Source: a virus. Taken from it: DNA of 36,317 nucleotides. The DNA lies in IMG/VR virus record IMGVR_UViG_3300038701_001412, positions 1-36,317 of that record; one strand, 5' to 3'. The position numbers were made by a program, and so were the translations under genes. The notes below the pieces were generated by a model. That model was given only the letters and a program-made list of their open reading frames with translations. It was not told where the DNA came from and did not search any database. Shown here in pieces: positions 1 through 9,084 of the stretch (the stretch's first letter is position 1; every line of letters starts with the position of its first letter).

Positions 1-1367
1 AATACGGTTTCGTTATTGACGAAGGAACCTCAAAAGAAGAGTTTGTAATAGCAACATGTACAGGAACGTCTTGTACTTCAATGACACGAGGGGTGTCGGT
101 GAGAACCGGTAATACTTCAGTTACTGCTCTTAAAAAGTCTCACAGACGAGGTGCTTCAGTAAAAATCACAGACGCTCCGGTACTTTTGGTGCTTTCAAGG
201 ATCGTGAATGGTGATGAGACTATTCCAAACGTACTCTCATACGCTTCTGGTGTAACACCTATTGCAAATGATGATCTTACAGATAAGGAATATGTGGATG
301 GTGTAGCCGTAGCAGGGGCCCCTGATGCAAACACAACTACAAAAGGAATCTTCGAGCAAGCTACAGTGGCAGAACTTAATTCAGGTAATGCAACAGGAAC
401 AACTGGAGCAATTCTAGCCTTCTCTCCAGCAGATATTGCGGCTTCAATATACGGAACAAGACTACCAACAGTTGATGAACAAGCTGCAATGGACGGTACG
501 TCAGGAACACCAAGCGCCTCAAATAAATATGTCACAAGTGAAGACGTTGCAGATGATGGTACAGCAAGCAAGATTGCAAGACTTGATGCAAATAGTCAGC
601 TTACAATAGCAGAAACACCAACAGCCGATGCTCATGCAGCTTCAAAGGTTTATGTTGAAAATCAAGTTGCTACGGCTGCCGATGTTAATTTTGTTGGTGG
701 GGTAGGTAGAGCAACAGATGTGAAATCATACTGGAACTTCCAACTTCCGTTTATCGTTTCAACAGACGTGCCTTCAACAAACTTCTGGTCAGAGCAAAAC
801 ACTAACTCAAACAAGGAGTATTATATGTCTGGTGTTCACTGGGCTGCCGGTAGTGATGCAGCTAACAGCCTTATAACAACACAGCCTATCTTTATTGCAG
901 ATGATGTTGAAAATGGCGCTGGTGAAGGTATTAAATTCGATGAGACTAGGAAAATTATTGTAGAACATGGTATGCAGCTTCATGCTACAGGATCCGAACA
1001 AATGGCTTGGGGTCTTTCGTCAAACACTAACCCATTTAGCGATTATGATGATGCTTCTGTTGACTCAGCAACATTTTCAGTCGATGGCTCTGGTAATCTA
1101 TATGCTCACAGCTCACCTGGTGGCGGTGGTGGAAATCATACAGAAACCGCCATTTCTGGTATAACTCTTACAGATATGAATACATATCGAATAGAATTTG
1201 ATCCGGGGGTAGACGTTAAGTTTTATGTAAATGGAACTCTTGAGGCCACACACACAACAAATATACCTAATAGCGCAGTTATTAGATGGGGATTTGGTGC
1301 ATCTGGTAACACAGCAAACAATGATTTTATGAACGTAACTGCACCGTGGTTTGCGGTAGAAAAATAA
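1..1367 (+). CDS. Membrane-anchored adhesin / receptor-binding protein, 3' part
   Basis: This is the rest of the gene that starts at 35959. The reading frame is open from the first complete codon at base 3, and joining the ends gives a 532-residue protein. The region after the anchor (encoded at about 36080-36317 and 1-200) resembles the repeated beta domain at the base of many phage fibres, with a strand-rich stretch ending in 'MTRG'. A helical, Ala/Thr-rich segment with 'DLTDKEYVDG' follows. The last ~200 residues look like a concanavalin-A/LamG-type jelly roll: 'TYRIEFDPGVDVKFYVNG' and the closing 'WFAVE' are typical of such domains. The likely role is host-surface binding by the virion. 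An internal ATG at 81 is not the true start. The gene is followed by TAA-T-ATG of the next gene. I am confident about the join and fairly confident about the adhesin role; the ligand is unknown. Confidence 0.8.
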   Translation, partial: YGFVIDEGTSKEEFVIATCTGTSCTSMTRGVSVRTGNTSVTALKKSHRRGASVKITDAPVLLVLSRIVNGDETIPNVLSYASGVTPIANDDLTDKEYVDGVAVAGAPDANTTTKGIFEQATVAELNSGNATGTTGAILAFSPADIAASIYGTRLPTVDEQAAMDGTSGTPSASNKYVTSEDVADDGTASKIARLDANSQLTIAETPTADAHAASKVYVENQVATAADVNFVGGVGRATDVKSYWNFQLPFIVSTDVPSTNFWSEQNTNSNKEYYMSGVHWAAGSDAANSLITTQPIFIADDVENGAGEGIKFDETRKIIVEHGMQLHATGSEQMAWGLSSNTNPFSDYDDASVDSATFSVDGSGNLYAHSSPGGGGGNHTETAISGITLTDMNTYRIEFDPGVDVKFYVNGTLEATHTTNIPNSAVIRWGFGASGNTANNDFMNVTAPWFAVEK

Positions 1368-1368
1368 T

Positions 1369-2742
1369 ATGGCATACTATAGAACCACAAATAACCCAAT
1401 AGCTACTTTCGGAGAAAAGAGTCAATCGACTCTTGATCTTCAAAGGCGACTAAACAAAGAGTATGGAGCCGGACTTGCAGAAGACTCAATGTTCGGGCCA
1501 AAGACTCAAGCCGCCTATGATCGCTATCTTTCAAACCAAGGATCTACACCAAGGCGAGATGTGCCTGACGTTACAACGCCAACACCTCAAGCAGAAGCCC
1601 CAGCCGAGAGCCCACGAAACATTGATCTTTCAGGAATTGGAGGGCAACCTCAATATCAAAATGCTGATGAATACTACAGTGCGGTGTATGGAAACACACC
1701 TTCTTTTGAAGATGTGTACCAAAAAGAGCGTGCAAATGTTCAAGATGTTATTGACTCAGTAAACGCCGCATACGCTGGACGTTTTGCACGAGAAGAAACT
1801 CGAGGGCTAGATAGAAGCGGAGCAACCCGGGCCCTTTCTGCACGAGGGGGTACTCTTGGATCTTCTTTTGGAAATGCTGATAAAGCAAAGACAGAAGACT
1901 TCAATGAGGAGGCTATGCAGGCCTTAGAAGCCGAAAAACAAGCTCAGATCGGAGCTATTCTATCCAAGGCACGAAATATTGCCCTTGGGCGGTATGAGCA
2001 AGAAACAGCCCTTGCACAGAAGAAAGGAGATGATTTCTTGGCCTACAAAAAAGAACAACAGGAAGGGCTACGAAACGATATCAAGACTATTGCAAACCAA
2101 GGCGTATATCTTGATGACCTTGATGACGAACAATACAAAGACTTGTTTGAGGGTGCTGGATTTGACAGCCAACTAGCATTTGAAAGCTACTACAACGAGA
2201 ATCTTCCAAAAGCAGAGCAGCCTGACTACTTCATTGAAGAAATTATCAAAGGGAAGGATGGAAACGCACAGTATCGACGAGCATATATGGATCCTGCTAC
2301 CGGGCAACCTGTAGTGAAAAATTATGATCTCGGGTATGAGTACAACGAGCAAGACGCTGATCGGAAAACAAAAGTGGTGACACTTGATAATGGAAACTCT
2401 CTACTTCTTGATACTCAAACAGGTGAAACTATAAAATATCTAGGGGGTGCAGAGCCAAAAGCACCAACAACAAACGAACTGAAGCCAACATTCATACAAT
2501 TTTTGAAAACAGGAATTGACCCAACAACCGGAGAGCAAATTGGTGGAGCTCGTGGATCTGACGGATATTCTGATCCTGATGTATATGTCAGTGCCTTTGA
2601 GGCGTGGGACGGAACGACAAATGAGTTTCTCAAACTATTCCCGGTTGAAGATTATGTAAATCCTCTATCTTACCAATATCTACCAGCCGCAATCCAACCA
2701 GAGGACGCTGAGGGTTCAGCAAGCGGTATTGACTCACTTTAA
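1369..2742 (+). CDS. Virion protein with N-terminal peptidoglycan-binding domain
   Basis: The protein has 457 residues. Residues ~18-60 match the PG_binding_1 pattern (LQRRLNKEYG...DSMFGPKTQAAYDRYL), a three-helix cell-wall-binding fold. A Pro/Thr linker and a long, charged, mostly helical region with Ala/Glu/Gln-rich stretches follow (about residues 110-260). The C-terminal third has mixed composition, with 'ATGQPVVKNYDLGYEYNEQDADRKTKVVTLDNGNS' style strands that I do not recognise. It sits between the adhesin and the giant polyvalent protein, with one-nucleotide spacing (TAA-T-ATG) upstream. I infer a tail-tip or ejected internal virion protein that contacts the wall during entry. It could also be a tail-associated lysin subunit, but I see no catalytic motif. 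Confidence 0.6.
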   Translation: MAYYRTTNNPIATFGEKSQSTLDLQRRLNKEYGAGLAEDSMFGPKTQAAYDRYLSNQGSTPRRDVPDVTTPTPQAEAPAESPRNIDLSGIGGQPQYQNADEYYSAVYGNTPSFEDVYQKERANVQDVIDSVNAAYAGRFAREETRGLDRSGATRALSARGGTLGSSFGNADKAKTEDFNEEAMQALEAEKQAQIGAILSKARNIALGRYEQETALAQKKGDDFLAYKKEQQEGLRNDIKTIANQGVYLDDLDDEQYKDLFEGAGFDSQLAFESYYNENLPKAEQPDYFIEEIIKGKDGNAQYRRAYMDPATGQPVVKNYDLGYEYNEQDADRKTKVVTLDNGNSLLLDTQTGETIKYLGGAEPKAPTTNELKPTFIQFLKTGIDPTTGEQIGGARGSDGYSDPDVYVSAFEAWDGTTNEFLKLFPVEDYVNPLSYQYLPAAIQPEDAEGSASGIDSL

Positions 2743-2753
2743 GAAATAAAAAT

Positions 2754-5700
2754 ATGGGCCTATTCTCTAAACCACTAGCACAACAAAATAATAAGGGGGT
2801 GGTTTTCAAGAAACCAACAAAAGCTACTGATGATCGAGGTTCTTTCTTGCGTAGAGCAGGAGGGTTTCTTGGTCGTGTTTTTGGTGGAAGTCCTGAAAAA
2901 AAGGAAGCTCGACAAGAGAGACGAGCAGACCGAAGAGAAAAAAAAGATCAAGAGGTTCAAGAATTTGTACAAAAAAGCCCAACGCTTTCATTTCTTCAAG
3001 AAAAAGTAGGCGAGCCTATGGTGCGGTTCAAAAAGAGATTAGATGAAAGTAATACTGAGGCCCGTGCACAGACTCCTGATCAGAGAAAAGAGTCACGACA
3101 AAAAGCCAAAGAGGCGACTGTGCGATTTTTCAAACCAGGAGAAAAGAAGAAGCTTGATACTCCTGATCCGGTGTTTGGGACAGAAAAAAGAGAAACTTCT
3201 CCTTTTGGGAAGGCTCTTGGTGCTCTTGGTCAAGAAGTCCTGAAAGGTGTTGGGCGTATTGCCGTGGGGCTTTCTGAGGTTGGGGAGCGTGGTGTTGTGA
3301 ATAAGATCACCGGAGAAAAAGGAACGCCTCGAACAGAAGCGTTTAGACAGAAGATTGTAGAGCCTGTGGTGGGATTTGGTGAGGAACTAAAATCTCCGCT
3401 AGATTTTGCACGAAAAATCCAAAAGGAAGTAGAAGATAGAGGGGCCAAAGGTGCAGAATCAAAACTTGTATTTACTGGATCATTGATCCTTTCGACTCTT
3501 TTTGAGTCTCCTATTGGTGGCCCCGGAAAGGCAGATGATCTATTTAGCTTTATATCAAAGACAGACGATGTAGCAAAAATTGAAGCTAGATTGATCAAAG
3601 AAGGTTTTGATGAAGCTACTTCTAAAACATACGCACGAGGACTTCAAAAAGTAGAGAATCCACAGGCGGTAGAAAACTTCTTCAAGAATAAGGTGGATCA
3701 GGCTGAGGAAGTGGTCAAAAGGATAGCACCTGAATCTAGCACAAAAAAGGTTGCCGACAATAAAAATCAAGACCTCTATGAAGAAGCTAAGAAGTATGAT
3801 AGTGCTGAGGAGTTCTATCAACAGAGTAAAAGTGATATAAAGGATGAACTGCGAAGTATGGGGATTAAAGGTGAGGAGCAGGTATCTAAGTGGTGGAATG
3901 AAAATGTTGGGAAAAGAGTAGATACTCTTGAAGGTGCTATGGATCACCGCCCTACAAAAACAGGAGCTACGGCTTCTGATATATCACAACAGGCCTCGGA
4001 CATGGGTATCCCTGATTTTTATGAGCGTCCAGAATACTATCACTTCGGAGGAAAAGAATACGATGAGAGTGTGTCGGCTTTGATGAAAATAAGAAATAAG
4101 CCCAATGCAGAAGTTACGATATACCGAGCTTCACCAAAAAATGAGCTTCGTAATGGTGACTGGGTCACACTATCTAAAGAAAAAGCAAGACTTGAAAGCT
4201 TGCAAGAAGGCACAGAAGTCCACTCATTCAAGGTAAAAGCAAAAGATGTCGAGTTTGCTGGCGATGATATAACAGAGTTTGGATATTGGGGAGATAGTAA
4301 AATCCCACCAAAAGAAATAAAAACACCTAGATTTCAAAAGTCTACAAAAGAAGCTGCTGATAACGCAGAATCACGCCTGAAGAAAGAATTTGAGGAAAAA
4401 CAAACAAAAATACGGCAGGCAAACCAGGCCCAAGAAGAAGCTCTCTTCCCAACAGAGGGGCGTGCTGATATCAAAGGTGCGGTAGAAAGAAAGCTCCAAC
4501 CTTTCAAATTCACAGAGCCAGAAGTAAAAAGTGCTTTTGAGGAATGGCAATCAAAGACACTTGCTTCACGAAGACTCGCTGATCAGGAGATCGAGAAGCT
4601 TGCAAAAGGTTTCCCGACAGACAAAGCAGAATCTTTCAAGGTGATCACTGACTACCAGAAGGGTGTACAAAATCAATTCACGCCTCAGATCAAGAAGGTG
4701 TTTGATGAGCTATACCAGGAGGCAAGGACAAGAGGGCTCGACGCAAACTATATTGAGAATTATCTTCCGCAAGTCTACAAAGAAAGCTCAGAGGAGGTGA
4801 TTGATAAGATCTCAAAGTACCTTGCAGATAAAGGGCTTTCTGCTGAAGAAATAAAAAACTACATACGAGGACGTGCGTTGCCAGCAAATACAGCAACAGC
4901 ACTGAAGCTACGACCTAATTTTACAAAGGAGCGTGTCTTTCCTAATTATGAGGTGGCGGCTAAATATGGCCTAACACCAAAATATCGACACCCTTCTCAG
5001 CTTGCCGCTTACTATCGAGAGGAAATGGAAAAGACTCTTGCAAATGTGAAATTTGTGGAAGATCTTGCCGGATCTGGGAAGATACTGAAGGCAGGTGACG
5101 CACCTAGAAACTGGAAGTCTTTGGACGCTCCATCGTTTGATGGGTACAAGGCACCTGAATATCTCTCAAAGATTATTGATGATCTCTTCACTAGAGAGGC
5201 TGGCCAGTTCAGTGTTAGAGACAGAATCGTAGAAGGTATTGCGAACCTATCAAAGCGAATGCAGGAGATCGCTCTTTCAGGAGGAGTCCCTCTGACAAAC
5301 ATAAACTTTTTCTCTATCGGGCAAACTATCAAAGAGATGACTAGAGGTAATTTCAAGGCGGTTTCCGCCTTCCTGAGAGCCAATTTCAATGAGAGAAGTA
5401 TCAAATACCTAAAGGATAATCAAAAGTACATGAAGATGATGGCTGAGGAAGGGATTGACCTTGGTGAGCATGTTGCTTCTTATTCAAGGACTTTTGACAC
5501 TCTAAAAGAAAAGCTGGATCCTACAAAGAAAAAAACATGGACAAACTTTTTTGGAGATAAGGGTGCTTTCGATACACTATTCAACGATAAAACTTTTTCA
5601 TCATTTATGCCGCAAATGCACACCCAGGTCTTCAAAGACACTTTTGAGGGCGCGGTGAAAAATGGACTAGCTGAAGCAGAGGCAAAAAAGATCGCTGCTG

Positions 5701-7223
5701 ATATAACAAAAAAGACATTTGGGCTTGTGGATCAGTGGGGACGGTCAAAAGGTACTCAGGACGTTATGTCCGCTACTTTCTTTGCCCCAAGGTTTCGTGA
5801 GGGTATATTGAATACACTTTTGAACACCGGAAAATCAGTCACAACTGAGCTGAGGAATCCAGCCTTCAAGAATAACCGGCGGTTGGCACTAGGTATGCTT
5901 GTTACATACGCAGGGTACAACGCCTTGAATAAACAGCTCAATGGTCACTACATGTGGGAAAACCCAAGTGGGAGACAGTTTGCCTTGAGAATCCCTATCG
6001 AAGAAGGGAAGGGCTCAATGTACATAGAATTTATGCCGTCTTTCCTTGCTTTTGGACGAAACTTAATCCAAGGAGCACTTGCTACGGCAAAGGGAAATGT
6101 AAAAGAAGCGGGACAGAAGTTCGGTTCTGTATTTTCAATGCCTGTGAAGCTTGTGTCTGAAGCACTCTCAAACAAAGACTATTTTGGACGTGAGATATAT
6201 GAAGAACAAGACTCTATTGGAACAAAAGCCTCAAAGGTTGCAGCTCATCTTGGACTTGCCGTTGCCCACCCATTTATCAAAGAATTTATAAAACAGCAAG
6301 GATGGGATAAAGGGAAACAGACACCAAAAGAAGAAAGGCCTCCAGTATATCAAGCCATGTTGCGAGCTATGGAGCTCCCAGTGAAATTTGGGGTGAAGGC
6401 AAAAGAAGACGCCGGAGAATACTACGACAATCTTGCTGAGGAACGAAAACAATCTGCAAGGGATCGAAAGAAGTATGAAAAGGTGCTCGATCAGATTATT
6501 GAAACACGAGACTCAGGAGACAAAGAAAAGGCTGAGGCTCTGTATGACGCTCTGACAAGCGAGGAGAAAAAGAAAATCAAAAATATCAGTCAAGCAAGAA
6601 AGACTCAGGAGACACGCCAGAGAAAGGTGGAGCTTTATAGTTTCTTGATTGACCTACGAGAAGCACGAGATCGAGGAGATCGTGAGATTGCTGAGGAGAT
6701 GTACTCATCTTTGAGTTTAGAAGACAAAAAGCTTCTGAAGAAAGTTTCGGAGGAGAATCCTGCGGAGCCAAAAGAAGAGGCGGAGCCGATTGAGGAAGGG
6801 ACTCTGTCAGAAGAAAAAGCGAAAAGTGAAATAATCAAATTTGCAAAAGCCTTTGGGGTGTCTCCGGTTGTTGCATTGAAAATCCTAATATCAAGAAACA
6901 AAATCGAATATGTGAAGGATGGTGTTGTAAAAGTAGAACGACTACCATTTAGAGGAGCAGATAGCTCTTCATGGATCCGAGCTGAAGGTGGTGCTGACAG
7001 CACTCTGAGACTCGATCACACAATCCCACTTCAATTGGGAGGTACAAATGCAGATAGGAACCTTGAGCTTGTTTCTGTGGAAGACTGGGCTTCTTACACG
7101 CCTGTTGAAAACGGATTGAGAAGGCAGATCCAAGATGGAAAAATTGGACTCATGAAAGCACGAAGTTTGATAAAGAAATTCAAGAAAGGAAAAATAACAG
7201 CCGAGGAGGCACTGGATAACTAA
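2754..7223 (+). CDS. Giant polyvalent virion/ejection protein with ART-like segment and C-terminal HNH nuclease
   Basis: The protein has 1,489 residues and is the largest in the genome. The N-terminus (1-130) is strongly basic and coiled. Residues ~340-520 contain 'YRASPKNEL', 'GDWVTLSKEKA' and 'DDITEFGYWG', spaced like the R/S/E signature of ADP-ribosyltransferase-type domains seen in large polyvalent phage proteins. This is a tentative match. A long helical region (~560-1130) resembles polyvalent-protein-associated segments and includes a hydrophobic stretch near 1040-1060. Two ~37-residue helical repeats follow (about 1240-1330, 'RDSGDKEKAEALYDALTSEE' and 'RDRGDREIAEEMYSSLSLED'). The last ~95 residues are a convincing HNH endonuclease, with D1421-H1422 in 'LDHTIPLQLGG' and then 'NLELVSVEDW'. 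In short-tailed phages such giants are packaged and ejected with the DNA. I infer that role, with nuclease or modifying activity on host targets. Confidence 0.7.
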   Translation: MGLFSKPLAQQNNKGVVFKKPTKATDDRGSFLRRAGGFLGRVFGGSPEKKEARQERRADRREKKDQEVQEFVQKSPTLSFLQEKVGEPMVRFKKRLDESNTEARAQTPDQRKESRQKAKEATVRFFKPGEKKKLDTPDPVFGTEKRETSPFGKALGALGQEVLKGVGRIAVGLSEVGERGVVNKITGEKGTPRTEAFRQKIVEPVVGFGEELKSPLDFARKIQKEVEDRGAKGAESKLVFTGSLILSTLFESPIGGPGKADDLFSFISKTDDVAKIEARLIKEGFDEATSKTYARGLQKVENPQAVENFFKNKVDQAEEVVKRIAPESSTKKVADNKNQDLYEEAKKYDSAEEFYQQSKSDIKDELRSMGIKGEEQVSKWWNENVGKRVDTLEGAMDHRPTKTGATASDISQQASDMGIPDFYERPEYYHFGGKEYDESVSALMKIRNKPNAEVTIYRASPKNELRNGDWVTLSKEKARLESLQEGTEVHSFKVKAKDVEFAGDDITEFGYWGDSKIPPKEIKTPRFQKSTKEAADNAESRLKKEFEEKQTKIRQANQAQEEALFPTEGRADIKGAVERKLQPFKFTEPEVKSAFEEWQSKTLASRRLADQEIEKLAKGFPTDKAESFKVITDYQKGVQNQFTPQIKKVFDELYQEARTRGLDANYIENYLPQVYKESSEEVIDKISKYLADKGLSAEEIKNYIRGRALPANTATALKLRPNFTKERVFPNYEVAAKYGLTPKYRHPSQLAAYYREEMEKTLANVKFVEDLAGSGKILKAGDAPRNWKSLDAPSFDGYKAPEYLSKIIDDLFTREAGQFSVRDRIVEGIANLSKRMQEIALSGGVPLTNINFFSIGQTIKEMTRGNFKAVSAFLRANFNERSIKYLKDNQKYMKMMAEEGIDLGEHVASYSRTFDTLKEKLDPTKKKTWTNFFGDKGAFDTLFNDKTFSSFMPQMHTQVFKDTFEGAVKNGLAEAEAKKIAADITKKTFGLVDQWGRSKGTQDVMSATFFAPRFREGILNTLLNTGKSVTTELRNPAFKNNRRLALGMLVTYAGYNALNKQLNGHYMWENPSGRQFALRIPIEEGKGSMYIEFMPSFLAFGRNLIQGALATAKGNVKEAGQKFGSVFSMPVKLVSEALSNKDYFGREIYEEQDSIGTKASKVAAHLGLAVAHPFIKEFIKQQGWDKGKQTPKEERPPVYQAMLRAMELPVKFGVKAKEDAGEYYDNLAEERKQSARDRKKYEKVLDQIIETRDSGDKEKAEALYDALTSEEKKKIKNISQARKTQETRQRKVELYSFLIDLREARDRGDREIAEEMYSSLSLEDKKLLKKVSEENPAEPKEEAEPIEEGTLSEEKAKSEIIKFAKAFGVSPVVALKILISRNKIEYVKDGVVKVERLPFRGADSSSWIRAEGGADSTLRLDHTIPLQLGGTNADRNLELVSVEDWASYTPVENGLRRQIQDGKIGLMKARSLIKKFKKGKITAEEALDN

Positions 7224-7224
7224 T

Positions 7225-7362
7225 ATGAGACAAACAAAACAATTTTTTGTAGGGATAGTAATATTATTTTTGGTGATGGTCTTTTTCGCTGGCATAAATA
7301 CACCCTCTGATCCTCAGGGAGCCTGGAAAGACGTGGAAGGTTGCTACAGTTATGAGTGTTAA
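7225..7362 (+). CDS. Small single-span membrane protein upstream of endolysin
   Basis: The protein has 45 residues, and the ATG follows the giant gene's stop as TAA-T-ATG. Residues 6-23 (QFFVGIVILFLVMVFFAG) form one hydrophobic helix. A short polar tail with two cysteines ends in 'GCYSYEC'. There is no lipobox, so it is not a lipoprotein. Its position directly before the endolysin promoter suggests a lysis role (holin, antiholin or spanin-like), but the sequence alone does not establish it. The -10 box for the endolysin lies just beyond its stop codon. Confidence 0.6.
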   Translation: MRQTKQFFVGIVILFLVMVFFAGINTPSDPQGAWKDVEGCYSYEC

Positions 7363-7365
7363 GTG

Positions 7366-7374
7366 TGTTATAAT
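7366..7374 (+). promoter_or_regulatory. Extended -10 promoter for endolysin
   Basis: TGTTATAAT is followed by ATAAC and lies 29 nt before the endolysin ATG at 7404. The predicted leader is about 20 nt. No good -35 box is seen at 17 bp; TTGCTA at 7341 is 22 bp away. There is no Shine-Dalgarno sequence before the ATG. Confidence 0.6.
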
Positions 7375-7403
7375 ATAACTACTATCAATAAACTCTGTAA
7401 TAT

Positions 7404-8741
7404 ATGTTTGAATTTCTAAAAAATCTATTGTTCCCAGAACAAGAACGAGGTACAGGAGCATTACTAAACCCGGTAGATCTCCGGGATATTCCTATATCTG
7501 CATTTCAAGATCCTGTAGAGGACATCCCTCGTACACACTTCACCAATGTCTCATTTTTGGACATAAACGACCAGAAGTCCACAGGAAGCTGCGTAGGGCA
7601 GGCAATGGCTAAGATGGTCGAATACTACGAATACACCAAGCACAAGCGAGATACAGACGTATCAGCACGCTTTATCTATGGAATGTCGAAGCTAACTGAT
7701 GGATATAGCGGATCAGGTACATATCCACGAAATGCAGCAAAGATACTCAAAAAATACGGTGCAGCTACCACAAACACATGCCCAGATGACGCAACAGGGA
7801 TGAATGATGAGCAATATCGGGATATTGGGCTAACGGGAGCAATGCTTTCTGACGCTATTCCAAGGAAAATAGAAGGGTATGCAAGTATAGATCTAACACC
7901 AGATGCTCTAAGGCAAGCGATATACAAGAATGGAGTGATCACAATTACTCTCCGAGTTGGAGACTGGAAGGGCGTAGAAGTCTATCCGTATCGTAAAAAT
8001 GGAGATCTTGGGCGGACTTTTCACTATGTAATGGTATACGGATATGATGAAGATGAGTTTCACTTCATGAATTCATGGGGAAAAGATCGGCATGAATCAG
8101 GAGAGGGAAGATTCTACTTTGGAGACTTTGTAGGACATATGCACGATGCACTGGTTTACACTGAAATCCCGGAAGATCTCTTGGAGAAAGTCGAGAACCA
8201 AGATTATGTATTTACTAGTTTTATGAAAATAGGCATGAGATCAGATGAAATAAAAGAGCTTCAGAAACGTCTAAATATAAAGCCTGTCGATGGAATATTT
8301 GGGCCAATCACAAAGAAAGCAGTGATTGAGTTTCAAAAGGCAAACGGTCTTTACCCTGACGGACTTGTCGGAAGGCGTACTAGATCGGTTCTGAACGGAG
8401 AAGAAAGCCCCTTGATATCAGCAATTATCGAGGTAGAATCCGGCGGCAAATTAAATGCGGTAGGCGATCTTCACCTTGAGGACAAAGCATATGGGCCTAT
8501 GCAGATCAGGCAACCGGCGGTAGATGATGTAAACAAAGCCAACGGTACTGACTACAAGGCTCAAGATATGCTTGGAAACAAAGAGCTTTCAATTTGGGTA
8601 TTCAATGAATATATGAAATTGTACGCTCAAAATGAATCACCAGAAGTGCAAGCACGAGTTTGGAACGGAGGACCTAACGGTCCCAACGTACGAGCAACCG
8701 AGGTATATTGGGAAAAAGTGAAGAAAGCACTTGGTCGATAA
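7404..8741 (+). CDS. Three-domain endolysin: papain-like peptidase, peptidoglycan-binding domain, lysozyme-like domain
   Basis: The protein has 445 residues and would degrade the cell wall at lysis. Residues ~20-260 are a C1 (papain-like) cysteine peptidase: 'NDQKSTGSCVGQA' gives Q57 and catalytic C63, 'FHYVMVYGY' gives H207, and 'MNSWGKD' gives N223. Residues ~272-332 are a PG_binding_1 domain ('MRSDEIKELQKRLNIKPVDG', ending 'GRRTRSVL'). Residues ~335-445 are a lysozyme/transglycosylase-like fold with the glutamate in 'IEVESGG' (E345) and then 'AYGPMQI', ending in 'VWNGGPNG'. There is no signal peptide, so it needs a holin; a holin-like gene follows. The combination should cut both peptide and glycan. 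A second, single-domain papain-like protein is encoded at 32482-33375. Confidence 0.85.
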   Translation: MFEFLKNLLFPEQERGTGALLNPVDLRDIPISAFQDPVEDIPRTHFTNVSFLDINDQKSTGSCVGQAMAKMVEYYEYTKHKRDTDVSARFIYGMSKLTDGYSGSGTYPRNAAKILKKYGAATTNTCPDDATGMNDEQYRDIGLTGAMLSDAIPRKIEGYASIDLTPDALRQAIYKNGVITITLRVGDWKGVEVYPYRKNGDLGRTFHYVMVYGYDEDEFHFMNSWGKDRHESGEGRFYFGDFVGHMHDALVYTEIPEDLLEKVENQDYVFTSFMKIGMRSDEIKELQKRLNIKPVDGIFGPITKKAVIEFQKANGLYPDGLVGRRTRSVLNGEESPLISAIIEVESGGKLNAVGDLHLEDKAYGPMQIRQPAVDDVNKANGTDYKAQDMLGNKELSIWVFNEYMKLYAQNESPEVQARVWNGGPNGPNVRATEVYWEKVKKALGR

Positions 8742-8759
8742 TTAAAAGCGTTATATAAT
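8731..8759 (+). promoter_or_regulatory. Promoter for holin-like gene, predicted leaderless transcript
   Basis: TTGGTC at 8731-8736 and TATAAT at 8754-8759 are separated by exactly 17 bp. The ATG at 8769 is only 9 nt after the -10 box, so transcription should start 0-3 nt before the start codon. The -35 box overlaps the end of the endolysin gene. Confidence 0.65.
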
Positions 8760-8768
8760 ATATTCGTT

Positions 8769-8975
8769 ATGAACAACCTTTCATCAACACAAATAAATAA
8801 CATTGCGATGTTTGCAGGGCTCCTGGCGGTAATCCTTGCAAAATTCAATGTAAACATTACCAAGGATGAGCTTCAAATGAGTATTGGTCTTGTTGTTGCC
8901 TTGATATTCAATATCCGGCAATATATCCACCGATACAAAAAGGGAGATCTTACCCTTGCAGGATTCAGGAAGTAA
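8769..8975 (+). CDS. Holin-like membrane protein
   Basis: The protein has 68 residues. It has two hydrophobic segments, about 12-25 (IAMFAGLLAVILAKF) and 37-52 (MSIGLVVALIFNIRQY), separated by a short polar loop. The tail is basic (HRYKKGDLTLAGFRK). This is the size and topology of small class II holins, and the gene lies directly downstream of the endolysin. Holins form the membrane lesion that releases endolysin. Assignment is by topology and context rather than a diagnostic motif. It has its own promoter with almost no leader. Confidence 0.65.
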   Translation: MNNLSSTQINNIAMFAGLLAVILAKFNVNITKDELQMSIGLVVALIFNIRQYIHRYKKGDLTLAGFRK

Positions 8976-9070
8976 AGTATCAGGCTTCCGGGCCTGACAT
9001 GGGGGAGGTCGGATATGTACCTACCATAATGACCTCGAGTCATTCCCCCGTGCCGGTCTCGGAAAACACA
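8976..9070. other. Structured intergenic segment with nested dyads
   Basis: No gene is visible. Hairpin 1 is TCAGGC-TTCCGG-GCCTGA at 8980-8997. Hairpin 2 has outer arms GGGGGA (9001-9006) and TCCCCC (9044-9049), with inner arms GGTC (9007-9010) and GACC (9031-9034). An alternative small hairpin, ATGAC-CTCGA-GTCAT (9029-9043), competes with hairpin 2. None is followed by a T run, so these are not ordinary terminators. Possible roles are a structured mRNA end, a replication origin or a packaging site. The sequence does not decide between them. Confidence 0.5.
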
Positions 9071-9078
9071 TGTATAAT
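9071..9078 (+). promoter_or_regulatory. Candidate -10 box for small RNA
   Basis: TGTATAAT is followed by ACAAAC. Transcription would begin near 9084-9086 and run into the terminator at 9171-9202. No convincing -35 box is present. Confidence 0.45.
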
Positions 9079-9084
9079 ACAAAC

